Of a stretch of 64,000 nt of DNA, positions 55,718 through 64,000 are shown piece by piece. The first letter of the stretch is position 1. Every line of letters starts with the position of its first letter. Source of the DNA: Streptosporangium saharense (GTDB lineage Bacteria > Actinomycetota > Actinomycetes > Streptosporangiales > Streptosporangiaceae); assembly GCF_014203715.1 (NCBI RefSeq), contig NZ_JACHJP010000002.1:248001-312000 (forward strand). The letters are read 5' to 3'. A model generated the notes under the pieces. The model was not told the DNA's origin. It saw only the letters and a program-made list of their open reading frames with translations, and did no database searches. Position numbers and translations under genes: made by a program.

Positions 55718-55820
55718 CTCGGAGCTCCTCCCCAGGCCGGCGCTATCAGCGGCCCGATCACCATTGAGGAGATCGAGAGGGTTACCGGAAGGTATGCACC
55801 ACCTGAGATAACTACGTAGC

Positions 55821-55850
55821 GGAACTGATAGATAGCTCTTCGCATATCCC
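55821..55850 (-). repeat. Candidate right terminal repeat of the Tn3-like element
   Basis: Read leftward, GGGATATGCGAAG... with ATCAGTTCC lies upstream of the transposase start, where the Tn3 end should be. The partner would be 51789-51818. Nothing else is seen in 55718-55952. Confidence 0.3.
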
Positions 55851-55952
55851 TACATTGGCCCTCAAGGCTGGCCGGGGTGGCGGCTCGCCGTAGCCATAGG
55901 AGGTCCAGGCCCTGTACGGCGGCGGCGCCGTACGACCACGGGAGCAGAACCG

Positions 55953-57371
55953 TCAGTCGGGTTCGCCGTTGGCCACCGAGGGGCGCTTGGGCGGCGGGTA
56001 GGGCAGCAGTGCGGCGTCGAACTCCTGCCAGGTCTTGAGCAGCTCGGCGTACAGGTCGGGCAGCTCCCGGCTCAGGTCGGCATTCTCCCTGCCGTCGGCG
56101 GTGACGTCGAACAACCGGCCACGCGGCCCGCCCCCGCCGAAGTAGTCCTGCCAGAGCGGCTTGGCGTCGCGGTCGTAGAGGAACTTGTAGTGGCCGCGCC
56201 GCAGCGCTCCCTGCCCCCGGGTGCGCCACAGCAGGTCGCGTTCCGGGGCGTCGGCGGCATCGAGCAACCAGGGCAGCAGACTCAGGCCGTCCAGCGGGTG
56301 GGTGGGGGCCGGGGTGGCGCCCGCGGCGTCCAGCAGGGTCGCGGTCCAGTCCATCGTGATGGTCGGCACGTCACTGACCTGCCCGCCGGACAGCGCCGCG
56401 GGCCAGCGGACGATGAACGGCACCCGGATGCCGCCCTCCTCAAGGTCGCCCTTCTCCCCGACGAACGGCCACAGGAACGCGAAGCGCTCACCGCCGTTGT
56501 CGGAGGCGAACACCACGATCGTGTCCTCGGCCTGCCCGCTGTCGTCCAGGGCGTCCAGCACCTGGCCGATCCCGGCGTCCAGCGCCTCGACCATGATCCG
56601 GTAGGTGTCCAGGGAGCCGCCCTCGAAGTGGAACAGCCCGGTGAGCTGCTCGCGGCGGGTGGCGGCGGTGACCTTCTCGCTGACGGCCTCGTCGGTGGGC
56701 CCCTCCCAGGGCCAGTGCGGCGCGGTGTAGTTGACCTGCAGGTAGAAGGGGGTGTCCGGGGTGCGGGAACGGATGTACTCGGCGGCCTTGGCGCTGACGA
56801 TCTCGGTGTAGTAGCCGGTCTCCTCGACCGGTGTCTCCCCTTCGTACAGGTCGGGCTCGCCCCGGGTGTCGATGTGGGAGAAGTAGTCCATGGCGCCGTC
56901 GAGGTTGCCGAAGAAGACGTCGAAGCCGATCTTCAGGGGGCTGAACCACGGCAGCCACCCGCAGTGCCACTTGCCGAACATCGCCGTGTCGTAGCCCTGC
57001 CCCTTGAGCAGCGAGGGCAGCGTCGGGTGCTCGCCGGGGATGCCGGAGCGGGAATCGCGGGTGACCAGCGGCTCCTGCAGGCCGCCTTCGAGCCGCCCGG
57101 GGTAGCGGCCGGTGTACAGGGCGATCCTGGTGGGCGAGCAGGTGGGGGAGGCGGCATATCCGTGGGTCAGCCGCAGCCCGTCGGCGGCCAGGCGGTCCAG
57201 CACCGGGGTGCTGTTGTGCAGGGAGCCGTAGCAGCCCAGGTCGCCCCAGCCGAGGTCGTCGGCGAGGATGAAGACGATGTTGGGGCGGCGCCCTGGCCGT
57301 CCCTGGCCGGTGGAGGCGAAGGGCCGTTCGTGGGCCGACCAGTCGCTCCTGCGGTCGGGAAGGTGGCTCAT
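55953..57371 (-). CDS. Arylsulfatase-type sulfatase
   Basis: The 472-residue enzyme hydrolyses sulfate esters. It has ADDLGWGDLGCYGS (calcium-binding Asp pair), the formylglycine motif CSPTR within SPTCSPTRIALYTGRYPGR (Cys near 78), and GKWHCG with the next catalytic Lys/His. No signal peptide is seen, so it acts in the cytoplasm on imported esters. It overlaps the ABC ATPase gene by ATGA and belongs to a sulfonate/sulfate-ester uptake operon. No formylglycine-generating enzyme gene is in the window. Confidence 0.93.
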   Translation of the reverse strand: MSHLPDRRSDWSAHERPFASTGQGRPGRRPNIVFILADDLGWGDLGCYGSLHNSTPVLDRLAADGLRLTHGYAASPTCSPTRIALYTGRYPGRLEGGLQEPLVTRDSRSGIPGEHPTLPSLLKGQGYDTAMFGKWHCGWLPWFSPLKIGFDVFFGNLDGAMDYFSHIDTRGEPDLYEGETPVEETGYYTEIVSAKAAEYIRSRTPDTPFYLQVNYTAPHWPWEGPTDEAVSEKVTAATRREQLTGLFHFEGGSLDTYRIMVEALDAGIGQVLDALDDSGQAEDTIVVFASDNGGERFAFLWPFVGEKGDLEEGGIRVPFIVRWPAALSGGQVSDVPTITMDWTATLLDAAGATPAPTHPLDGLSLLPWLLDAADAPERDLLWRTRGQGALRRGHYKFLYDRDAKPLWQDYFGGGGPRGRLFDVTADGRENADLSRELPDLYAELLKTWQEFDAALLPYPPPKRPSVANGEPD

Positions 57372-58207
57372 CGGTTCAGGATCCTTTCCTGGGTCGTGGC
57401 GGGGGCTGCGGGTTCCGGGCGGCGGACGAGGTCGAGGACCCGGTGGCGCAGCCGCCCGAAGCGGGGGTCCTCCTTGGTGGCGGTCTGGCTGCGCGGCGCG
57501 GGGAGCGGGATGTCGACGACGGCGCTGACCGTCGAGGGCGGCGGCGAGAGCACGACGACCCGGTCCGACAGGTAGACCGCCTCGTCGATGTCGTGGGTGA
57601 CGGTGACGATGGTCATGCCGTACTGCTCGCGCAACGGCAGGACCAGGTCCTCCAGGTCCATCCTGGTCTGGGCGTCGACCGAGGCGAACGGCTCGTCCAT
57701 CAGCAGCAGCCTGGGCTGGTAGGCCAGGGCGCGGGCGATGGACACCCGCTGCTGCATACCGCCGGAAAGCTCTCTCGGCCGCAGCTTCTCCTTGCCTTCC
57801 AGGCCGACCGAGGCCAGTGCCTGGCGGGCGCGGTCGGCGGCCTCGGCCCTGGGCACGCGGGCCGAGCGCAGCGGCAGCGTGACGTTGCCCAGCACCGACA
57901 GCCACGGCAGCAGGGAGCGGCTGTAGTCCTGGAAGACCAGCGCCGCCCCCTGCGGCGGCCCCTCGACGGGCACCCCGGACAGCAGCACGCGGCCGGAGGT
58001 GGGGGCCAGCAGACCGGCCAGGATCCGCAGCAGGGTCGTCTTGCCCGCCCCCGAGGGGCCGACGATGGAGACGACCTCCCCGGCGTGCACGTCGAAGGTG
58101 ACGTCGCGGACGGCCTCGTGGGCGCCCGCGGGGGTGTGGTAGGTCTTGGCCAGCGTCTCGGCCCGCAGCAGGGGCCACTGGCCGGTGGGGGCGGATACGG
58201 CGGTCAT
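57368..58207 (-). CDS. ABC importer ATPase, SsuB/TauB type
   Basis: The 279-residue ATPase has Walker A GPSGAGKTT, Q-loop VFQDYSRSLLPWLSVLGNV (typical for nitrate/sulfonate/taurine importers), signature LSGGMQQR, Walker B LLLMDEPFASVD and switch THDIDEAVYLSDRV. Overlaps on both sides (ATGA) tie it to the sulfatase and a permease. Confidence 0.93.
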   Translation of the reverse strand: MTAVSAPTGQWPLLRAETLAKTYHTPAGAHEAVRDVTFDVHAGEVVSIVGPSGAGKTTLLRILAGLLAPTSGRVLLSGVPVEGPPQGAALVFQDYSRSLLPWLSVLGNVTLPLRSARVPRAEAADRARQALASVGLEGKEKLRPRELSGGMQQRVSIARALAYQPRLLLMDEPFASVDAQTRMDLEDLVLPLREQYGMTIVTVTHDIDEAVYLSDRVVVLSPPPSTVSAVVDIPLPAPRSQTATKEDPRFGRLRHRVLDLVRRPEPAAPATTQERILNR

Positions 58208-59013
58208 GGTCGGGCTCCTGTGGAGGTCGCGGGCAGCAGTCCCGCGCGGCGCAGCACGGCGCGCTCGGCGAGGGTGAACAGGGCGTTGAGCAGGCATCCC
58301 AGTACGGCCAGCAGCAGCATCCCGGCCCACATCTGCTCGTAGGCGAAGGACTGCTGGGCCAGGAGCGTCTGGGCCCCGATGCCCTGGGAGGCGCCGACCA
58401 TCTCGCTGACGACCATCACCAGCACCGCCGTGGACAGGCAGGTGCGCATCGCGGCCAGGATGTAGGGGGCGGCGGCGGGCAGCTGCACCACCAGCAGCCG
58501 TCGCAGGCCGCCGATGCGGTAGACGGCGCTCAGGTCCCCCAGCGCCGGGTCTGCCGAGCGCAGTCCCTCGGTGGTGTTGATCAGCAGGGTGAAGAACACG
58601 CTGAAGGCGATGACGCCGATCTGCATCTGCGGGCCGATGCCCAGCAGCATGAGGAACAGCGGCAGCAACGCCACCGGCGGCAGGGTCAGCGCGAAGGACA
58701 CCAGCGGGTTGAGCGCGGCCCGTACCCGGGGCGCGCGGCCCAGCACGATCCCGCCCGCCAGGCCGCTTGCCACCCCCAGCACGTATCCGGCGAACAGGTC
58801 GATCAGGCTGGGCGCGACGTCCCGGGTGAAGCCGGGCCCGGTCCAGGAGGTGACGAACGCCTGCCAGATGTCGGGCAGCGCGGGGAAGAACGGGTTGCGC
58901 GCCGCCGAGGCCGCCACCTGGTAGCCGAGCACGAGGGCGACGGGCAGTACGGCCTGCCAGGCGAAGGCGCCCAGCCGCCGCGGCACCGCCCCCAGGGATA
59001 CCGGGACGCTCAT
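58204..59013 (-). CDS. ABC importer permease 1, SsuC/TauC type
   Basis: The 269-residue permease has six or so helices and the EAA loop AVYRIGGLRRLLVVQLPAAA. Its closest style is SsuC/TauC. The ATG 59013 touches the stop of the second permease (TGATG); GTG 59016 is an alternative. Two different permease genes suggest a heterodimeric channel. Confidence 0.92.
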   Translation of the reverse strand: MSVPVSLGAVPRRLGAFAWQAVLPVALVLGYQVAASAARNPFFPALPDIWQAFVTSWTGPGFTRDVAPSLIDLFAGYVLGVASGLAGGIVLGRAPRVRAALNPLVSFALTLPPVALLPLFLMLLGIGPQMQIGVIAFSVFFTLLINTTEGLRSADPALGDLSAVYRIGGLRRLLVVQLPAAAPYILAAMRTCLSTAVLVMVVSEMVGASQGIGAQTLLAQQSFAYEQMWAGMLLLAVLGCLLNALFTLAERAVLRRAGLLPATSTGARP

Positions 59014-59819
59014 CACGCACCCGCCAGGCGTGCGCCGACCAGGCGTTCTACCCACCCGAACAGCGCCGCGATCCCCAGCCCGGCCAGTCCGGCCAGGAGC
59101 GTGACGGCGTAGACGCCGACCAGGTCGTCGCCGCTCTGGGCCAGCACGAGCAGCGCGCCGATCCCGCTGGCCCCGCCGACCAGTTCGGTGACCAGGCACA
59201 CCCCGAAGGCCGTGGCCGCGGCCAGGCGCAGCCCGGTGGCGACCAGCGGCGCGGCCGAGGCCAGCCGGATCAGCACCAGCCGCCGCGGCGCGTCGAGGCG
59301 GTAGGCGCGGGCGGTCTCCAGCAGCAACGGCTCGGTGGTGCGCACGCCGTACAGGGTCTGCATCAGCAGTGGCCAGGCGGCGCCCTGCGCGATGAGCACC
59401 ACCTTGAACTCCAGGCCGCCGCCGATGAGCAGCAGCGCCAGCGGCAGCACCACGATCGGCGGCACGGGACGCAGCGCCTCGATCGGGACGCGGAAGAACC
59501 GGTAGGCGCGCTCGCTGGTGCCGATCAGGATGCCCGCGGGCACGGCCAGCAGCACCGAGGCTGCCAGCCCCGCCGCCCAGGCCAGCGTGGTGTCGGCCGC
59601 CGCCGCCCAGAACGCGGGCTCGGTCAGAAGGGTGCCGAGCCGTACGGCGGTGCCACTCAGCGGCGGCACGACGGAGGCGGGCAGCACGCCGGTGCGGGCG
59701 GCCACCTCCCACAGCAGGGCGAAGGCCGTGACCCCGGCCACCGGCAGGAGCCTGGCCGAGCGCGCGGCCCGCGCCGGGGCGGGCCGCGCGATCGTCTGGG
59801 TCGCCATCTGGGTCGCCAC
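59013..59819 (-). CDS. ABC importer permease 2, SsuC/TauC type
   Basis: A 268-residue paralogue of the next permease, with EAA loop ARAYRLDAPRRLVLIRLASA. GTG 59819 lies two bases after the lipoprotein gene; a repeated MATQMATQ at the start makes ATG 59807 possible. It should pair with permease 1. Confidence 0.9.
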   Translation of the reverse strand: MATQMATQTIARPAPARAARSARLLPVAGVTAFALLWEVAARTGVLPASVVPPLSGTAVRLGTLLTEPAFWAAAADTTLAWAAGLAASVLLAVPAGILIGTSERAYRFFRVPIEALRPVPPIVVLPLALLLIGGGLEFKVVLIAQGAAWPLLMQTLYGVRTTEPLLLETARAYRLDAPRRLVLIRLASAAPLVATGLRLAAATAFGVCLVTELVGGASGIGALLVLAQSGDDLVGVYAVTLLAGLAGLGIAALFGWVERLVGARLAGA

Positions 59820-59821
59820 CG

Positions 59822-60823
59822 TCAGCCGACGAACCCGGCGAGGTCGGGCTTGGCCTTGATCCAGGCGAACTCCACCATCAGGGTGGTCAGGGAGTCCAGG
59901 TCGGCGGCCTGGACCTGCGGCTTGAACGGGCTGAGTGGCAGCTTGGCCGCCTGCTCGGCCGTCAGGCCCGCCAGCGGGCCGCCCGCGGCCTTGACCTCGT
60001 CCAGGTGGTCGTTGGCGTAGTCGATGGTCTTGGCGACCGCCTCCTTGAACCGCTTGATCGTCTCGGCCTTGGCGGTCGCGGTGGCCTGACTGGTGAAGTA
60101 CACGGCGCCGGGGGAGCCGACCGGCAGGATGTCGCGGTAGGAGTCGCCGAGGTTGGTCAGGTCGCCGTATTCGGCCAGCGCCTTGGTCTGGAAGGGTTCC
60201 AGGATCACGCCCGCGTCGACCTGGCCGTCGTGCACGGCCTTGCCGATCTGGGCGAACGGCAGCGGCACGAGCTGGATGCCTGAGGGGTCGCCCCCGGCGT
60301 GCTTGATCGAGGCGGGCACGGTCAGGGAGAACAGCGAGCGCGGCGCGTTGGTGCCGATCTTCTTGCCCGCCAGGTCCTTGAACGAGGTGATGCCGCTGTC
60401 CTTCTTGACCAGCACCCCGCCGTTGGTTCCGTACTCGCCGACGGTGCTGGTGTTGGAGACCAGCTTCAGCGGCTGGCCCTGCGCGACGGCCAGCAGGGGA
60501 GGGGCGTAGGCGGTGTAGCCGATGTCGTACTGCCCGGCGACGACCCCGGTGACGACGTTCGGTCCGCTGTCGACGTTGGTGATCTTCAGCTCGATCCCGG
60601 CGTCGGCCAGGAAGCCCTTGGCCTCGGCGACCTTGAGGAGGCCGAGTTCGAGGGAGGGGACCACCCCCACGACGAGCTGTGTGGTGCCCGCGGCGCCGGA
60701 GGCGTCGGCGGCCGGGGCGCCGGTCGCGGCGGAGGAGCCCGCGGAGGCCGAGCAGGCCGACAGGGCGAGGGTGACGACGAGCGCGGCGACGGCGAACACC
60801 GGCCGCAGAGGGGCGCTTTTCAT
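59822..60823 (-). CDS. ABC substrate-binding lipoprotein, SsuA/THI5-like
   Basis: The 333-residue lipoprotein (lipobox LALSAC, Cys near 24) has the NMT1/SsuA fold: LVVGVVPSLELGLLKVAEAK, GQYDIGYTAYAPPLLAVAQG and GSPGAVYFTSQ. It should bind an organosulfur compound outside the cell and pass it to the two permeases. GTAGGAG precedes the ATG. An inverted repeat CTACT-gactt-AGTAG lies over the start region. Confidence 0.92.
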   Translation of the reverse strand: MKSAPLRPVFAVAALVVTLALSACSASAGSSAATGAPAADASGAAGTTQLVVGVVPSLELGLLKVAEAKGFLADAGIELKITNVDSGPNVVTGVVAGQYDIGYTAYAPPLLAVAQGQPLKLVSNTSTVGEYGTNGGVLVKKDSGITSFKDLAGKKIGTNAPRSLFSLTVPASIKHAGGDPSGIQLVPLPFAQIGKAVHDGQVDAGVILEPFQTKALAEYGDLTNLGDSYRDILPVGSPGAVYFTSQATATAKAETIKRFKEAVAKTIDYANDHLDEVKAAGGPLAGLTAEQAAKLPLSPFKPQVQAADLDSLTTLMVEFAWIKAKPDLAGFVG

Positions 60824-60830
60824 ACTTCTC

Positions 60831-60845
60831 CTACTGACTTAGTAG
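60831..60845. promoter_or_regulatory. Inverted repeat upstream of the sulfur operon
   Basis: CTACT (60831-60835) and AGTAG (60841-60845) flank 5 bp, just above the ribosome-binding site of the lipoprotein gene. It is a candidate repressor site for sulfur control. Confidence 0.4.
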
Positions 60846-60927
60846 GGAAACAGTAACGCACCGCCCCAACCGCCCACCACCGGGAGAGATGTCGCTTTCG
60901 TCACGGTCAACGGGGCGCCATGACGAA

Positions 60928-60960
60928 CCGGCCCGGGAGGGACGTGTCCTCCCGGGCCGG
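60928..60960 (-). terminator. Terminator of the S1-domain gene
   Basis: A perfect 13-bp stem CCGGCCCGGGAGG (60928-60940) with complement at 60948-60960 and a 7-nt loop lies four bases past the S1 gene stop. Confidence 0.8.
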
Positions 60961-60964
60961 GTGT

Positions 60965-61174
60965 TCAGGCCTGCGTGAGGCTGAAGCGTTGTCTGTCGGC
61001 GTCGATCTCGAGGATCCTGACCGAGACGCGGGTGCCGACGGGCCAGGACTGTTCGAACGCCAGGCCGGTGAAGCCGTCCGTCTCGACGAACGACCCGAAC
61101 GGCACCTGCTTGACCACGACGCCCTCGACGACGTCACCGGCCCGGTGACGGGCCAGGAAGTCCTGCCAGCTCAT
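60965..61174 (-). CDS. Small S1-domain RNA-binding protein
   Basis: The 69-residue protein is almost entirely one S1 OB fold: GDVVEGVVVKQVPFGSFVE, GTRVSVRILEIDADRQRFSL. Such small proteins act in translation or RNA handling. A perfect GGGAGGTGA precedes the ATG at 61174. It has its own terminator. Confidence 0.9.
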   Translation of the reverse strand: MSWQDFLARHRAGDVVEGVVVKQVPFGSFVETDGFTGLAFEQSWPVGTRVSVRILEIDADRQRFSLTQA

Positions 61175-61318
61175 GGATGTCACCTCCCTTCCGCTACGAG
61201 AACCGCTGTGCGCGCGTCTCGTGACGGGGGGCGGGCCACGGGCCCGCGAGGTGGTCACTCAGCGGCCGGGCGCCCGTCCTGTGTACGGCTCGCGGCCGAC
61301 CCGGCAGTCATGGCGCGA

Positions 61319-62101
61319 TCATAGCCCCTGGGTCTCGGCGGGGAACAGCCGCTCCAGCCACCCCTGCCAGGCCCCCTCAAGCTCCCCGGCATCGCCCGAT
61401 TCGCCTGGGGAGGAGTAGACGTGGTGGGCCAGGAACACCGCGTTGCCCCTGCGGGGCCCCGAATGGACGAAGCGGTACAGGCCCTGGTCGGTGCGCACGC
61501 CCAGGCAGGAGAACGGGTCGGCGTAGTCGAGCACGCCCTCGACCGGCGCGAACCCCTCGGGCGCGATGCTCGCCCGCTCGCCGACGGCGGCCGTGGCGGG
61601 CAGTCCGAGCGCGCCGGTGAGCACGGCCCAGGCCCGCTCGGGCTCTGCGGCCCCGACCCGCAGCGCCGAGACCGGTGTTCCGGTGCGGCCGGGAAAATGC
61701 GTCAGGTAGGCGGCCAGGGTGTGCAGGTACATGTCCCAGCCGGACTTCATGGCCTCGTACTCGCTCTCCCAGTCACCCTCCAGGAAGCCCTCGTGCACCA
61801 TCCTGAGCACGGTGCTGCCCCGGTCTCGGCCCTCGACGAGCCACTCGAACGCCATGAACGCCCCGTCCTGGCCCTGCCCGGTGCGGTAGGCGAAGCGGCC
61901 GGGCGGCTCCCAGGAGGTGACGGTCGCCTCCTCGGTGGCGCCGCCGACGGTCAGTCTCGTCGAGCCGCCCCGCCGGGGTTCGACCTCGCTGCGTCCCATG
62001 AACCAGGAGTCGATCCCGGGGCCGGTGGCGATGGCCTGCCAGACCTCCTCGGGGGTCGCCGCGAGCTCGATCTCCTTGCGCACCTCGAACTCGTGGCCCA
62101 T
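61319..62101 (-). CDS. SRPBCC (AHSA1-like) protein
   Basis: The 260-residue protein has an N-terminal START-like domain (EFEVRKEIELAATPEEVWQA, FEWLVEGRDRGSTVL, SGWDMYLHTLAAYL) and a further 110 residues of unknown fold, possibly a degenerate second copy. It follows the ArsR-like gene by one base (TGA-G-ATG), the usual ArsR-SRPBCC pairing. Ligand unknown. Confidence 0.85.
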   Translation of the reverse strand: MGHEFEVRKEIELAATPEEVWQAIATGPGIDSWFMGRSEVEPRRGGSTRLTVGGATEEATVTSWEPPGRFAYRTGQGQDGAFMAFEWLVEGRDRGSTVLRMVHEGFLEGDWESEYEAMKSGWDMYLHTLAAYLTHFPGRTGTPVSALRVGAAEPERAWAVLTGALGLPATAAVGERASIAPEGFAPVEGVLDYADPFSCLGVRTDQGLYRFVHSGPRRGNAVFLAHHVYSSPGESGDAGELEGAWQGWLERLFPAETQGL

Positions 62102-62102
62102 C

Positions 62103-62717
62103 TCAGGTTTCCTTCCCGCCGGGCGCCGCCGAGGCCCGGGAGTCGAGGCTGGGGTGGACGGCGACGATGAGACGGTGGTCACGGCCGCCGGGGGCGCTCT
62201 CGTCGTGGTATTTGCCGACGAGCGCGCCGACGGCGGCGGCCAGCTCCTCGGTGAAGGCGGCACGCTGGGCCGCCGAGGCGAACCGGACGTGACCGTCGAT
62301 GGTCAGGGTCGCCAGGCGCCTGCGGGCCTGGGCCGCGCCGCCGATCAGCTCGCCGACCTCACGGACCAGGCGGGCGGCCACGGCCAGCAGCCAGCGGGCC
62401 GACAACGCGTCGGGGGAGCGGTCGGGGTCGGGCTGGACCGCGGCCAGCGCCAGGGGGGAGATGACGTAGGAGGCCGCGGTCGCCCGCATCACCCGCTCGG
62501 TCATGTTGCCCTTGCGGCGCTCCTCGACCAGCTCGATCAGCCCGTGCCGTTCCAGGGCCCGCAGATGATAGTTGACCTTCTGCCGGGGCAGACCGAGCCG
62601 GGCGGCCAGCATCGTGGCCGAGGCGGGCTCGGACAGCTCCGCGAGCAGGCGCGCCCGCACCGGGTCAAGGGACGCCTCGGCCGCGGCCGCATCCTCGATC
62701 ACCGCCACTTCCAGCAT
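62103..62717 (-). CDS. ArsR-like winged-helix regulator
   Basis: The 204-residue regulator has the N-terminal winged helix SATMLAARLGLPRQKVNYHL followed by RALERHGLIELVEERRKGN, the DNA-binding part of the HTH_20 group, and a helical C-domain. No metal Cys set is present, so it senses something else. GAGAGGG precedes the ATG. It forms a cassette with the SRPBCC gene and lies 31 bp after the serine hydrolase. Confidence 0.88.
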   Translation of the reverse strand: MLEVAVIEDAAAAEASLDPVRARLLAELSEPASATMLAARLGLPRQKVNYHLRALERHGLIELVEERRKGNMTERVMRATAASYVISPLALAAVQPDPDRSPDALSARWLLAVAARLVREVGELIGGAAQARRRLATLTIDGHVRFASAAQRAAFTEELAAAVGALVGKYHDESAPGGRDHRLIVAVHPSLDSRASAAPGGKET

Positions 62718-62748
62718 GCCCCAACCCTCTCACCGACAATATTTACCG

Positions 62749-64000
62749 TCAAAGCGTCGGGCATCCCTGCCAGCCGCCCTCGTCGACCCCGCCGGGCACA
62801 TCGGCGGCCGGGTCGTAGGGGGTGCGGGTGAAGACGAAGGTGTTGAGGTCCAGGTGACTGACCGACCCGTCGGCCCGGCGCACCACGCTGAGCCGCTCCC
62901 CGGCGTAGTAGCCGTCCAGGCCGAGCCAGGTCCCGTCGTCCTGGGCGACGAACCGCGAGGCGCGCCCCGCCGTACCGATCGGCGCCAGCGACAGGCCCCG
63001 CTCCGGCAGCAGCCGCAGCGCGTAAGCGCTCGGCCCCCAGTACCACGGCCCGGTCAGCTCCAGCAGGCCCGCCTCCGCCGCCACCGGCCGCCACTCGGCG
63101 GGCAGGCGCGGCTCGTGCTGGTCCACGATGGTGAGAATCTCGGTCAGGAGCGTACGGCTGACGCCCGAGGTCGTGTTGGTCAGGAACAGCACCCCGGTCG
63201 CGTCCGCCGGGTCGGCCCACACCGTGGCCAGGAAACCCGGCATGGAACCGGTGTGCCCGGCCAGGCGGCGCCCGCCCGCCCGGGCCAGCTGCAGACCGAG
63301 GCCGAACCCGCCGGTCCAGAAGTCGCCGTCGTCGACGGTCGCGGGCTCACGCATCTCGGCGACGGTCGCCGGAGCCAGGACGCCCCCGGTGTCACCGGCG
63401 ACGAACGCCGCCCACCGGGCCAGATCGTCCACGGTCGACCAGAACTGCCCCGCGGGGGCCAGGGCGACGGCGTCGTGCTCGGGCTCGGGCAGCAGCACGT
63501 CGGCCCACGGGTGGACGGCGTAGCCATTGGCGTGCGGGGCGCTCGGCCGGGTCGTGGTACGGCCCATGCCCAGCGGCTCCAGCACCTCGGCGCGCACCGC
63601 CTGCGCCCAGCTCACCCCGCGCTGCCTGGCGACCAGCTCACCCAGCAGGGCGAAACCGAGGTTGGAGTAGTGGAAGCGGCGCCCGGGCCGGTGGCGGGGC
63701 GTCTCGGGGCCGAGCTTGGCGAGGAGCTCCTCGACGGGCATGCCCGGGGTGCGCTCCCACCACTGTCCCGGAGGCTCCGCGGTCAGCCCCGCGGTGTGGG
63801 AGAGCAGCTGGGCGACGGTCACCTCCCCGACGGGGGTGCCGGGGACGTGCTTGCCGATCGGGTCGAGCAGGTCGAGACGGCCCTCGTCACGCAGCCGCAT
63901 GACCACGACGGCCACCATGCTCTTGGTGATCGAGCCGATCCGGTACTGGGTGTCGCGGGTCGGGGCCGCCTCACCGACCAGGCCGCGCGAGCCGAACCAC
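62749..64000 (-). CDS. Serine hydrolase (beta-lactamase fold), N-terminus outside window
   Basis: The visible 416 codons are the C-terminal part. SxxK is seen in RIGSITKSMVAVV, the YxN element in HYSNLGFALLG, and an HTGSMPG motif in place of KTG. A C-terminal beta-sandwich-like domain of 100 residues follows. It lies just upstream of the ArsR-SRPBCC pair on the same strand. Substrate unknown. Confidence 0.9.
   Translation of the reverse strand, partial: WFGSRGLVGEAAPTRDTQYRIGSITKSMVAVVVMRLRDEGRLDLLDPIGKHVPGTPVGEVTVAQLLSHTAGLTAEPPGQWWERTPGMPVEELLAKLGPETPRHRPGRRFHYSNLGFALLGELVARQRGVSWAQAVRAEVLEPLGMGRTTTRPSAPHANGYAVHPWADVLLPEPEHDAVALAPAGQFWSTVDDLARWAAFVAGDTGGVLAPATVAEMREPATVDDGDFWTGGFGLGLQLARAGGRRLAGHTGSMPGFLATVWADPADATGVLFLTNTTSGVSRTLLTEILTIVDQHEPRLPAEWRPVAAEAGLLELTGPWYWGPSAYALRLLPERGLSLAPIGTAGRASRFVAQDDGTWLGLDGYYAGERLSVVRRADGSVSHLDLNTFVFTRTPYDPAADVPGGVDEGGWQGCPTL

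Larger units (their letters stand above)
48789..55850. mobile_element. Putative acquired segment: recombinase, cargo, Tn3 transposase
   Basis: Between a MerR gene and a sulfatase operon lie a tyrosine recombinase, a palindromic site, AraC, FMN reductase, VOC and a Tn3 transposase. Base use is less extreme than in the neighbours (more A/T in third positions). The outer limits are uncertain: the smaller unit 51789-55850 may be the Tn3 element proper, with the recombinase part of another insertion. Confidence 0.5.

Overview
The window is high-GC, densely coding DNA with many GTG starts, GTGA/ATGA stop-start overlaps and leaderless promoters. It carries an OtrA/Tet(M)-type ribosome-protection GTPase, a Rox-type rifampicin monooxygenase, many TetR/MerR/GntR regulators and a frequent CGTACGG word. 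This points to a soil actinomycete, most likely of the Streptosporangium/Nonomuraea type. The genus is inferred from composition and gene style, not from a marker gene.

Layout. 1-3.9 kb: 3' end of an MFS exporter, a secreted I36-type protein, a gene-poor stretch with a coding remnant, two overlapping NmrA-type oxidoreductases and two small proteins. 3.9-9.7 kb: XRE-cupin regulator divergent from an MBL hydrolase, a quinone oxidoreductase, an alpha/beta hydrolase and a large-subunit catalase. 9.7-13.2 kb: NarL-type two-component pair and a membrane-anchored serine hydrolase. 13.2-16.4 kb: rox behind a 19-codon leader ORF and hairpin, then a MerR regulator divergent from a thioredoxin-reductase-like flavoprotein with a textbook 19-bp-spacer MerR promoter. 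16.4-23.3 kb: TetR with a Cys4 tail divergent from a beta-helix protein, an HTH-nSTAND-TM-WD40 protein with 14 repeats, and a small secreted protein with a tendamistat-like cysteine layout. 23.3-29.1 kb: TetR, DHA2 exporter with overlapping MerR, an esterase remnant, secreted proteins, a cyclophilin and a serine hydrolase. 29.1-35.3 kb: metH with an apparent SAH riboswitch, a methyltransferase, a bactofilin-like protein and a DUF418 protein.

35.7-40.9 kb: a same-strand, mostly overlapping gene set: CzrA-type ArsR sensor, His-rich CDF exporter, amino-acid-type ABC importer (lipoprotein, permease, ATPase), DivIVA-domain protein and ZIP-type transporter, closed by a strong terminator. 41.0-46.0 kb: a GntR-controlled catabolic operon (amidohydrolase, MFS, FAH-family hydrolase, PuuE-like deacetylase) with a 20-bp palindromic operator. 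46.1-48.6 kb: ribosome-protection GTPase with an overlapping leader ORF and an SD-sequestering hairpin, then a MerR gene.

48.8-55.9 kb looks acquired: a tyrosine recombinase, a large palindrome, AraC / FMN-reductase / VOC cargo and a Tn3-family transposase broken by one frameshift. 56-61 kb: a sulfatase-ABC operon for organosulfur scavenging. 61-64 kb: an S1-domain protein, an ArsR-SRPBCC pair and a serine hydrolase cut by the window edge.

The most interesting signals are (1) two antibiotic-resistance-type genes, each with a leader ORF and a hairpin over its ribosome-binding site, (2) the zinc-sensor operon that joins metal export, an amino-acid-type importer, DivIVA and ZIP, (3) the metH riboswitch with an RBS-sequestering alternative hairpin, and (4) regulator operators that overlap start codons.
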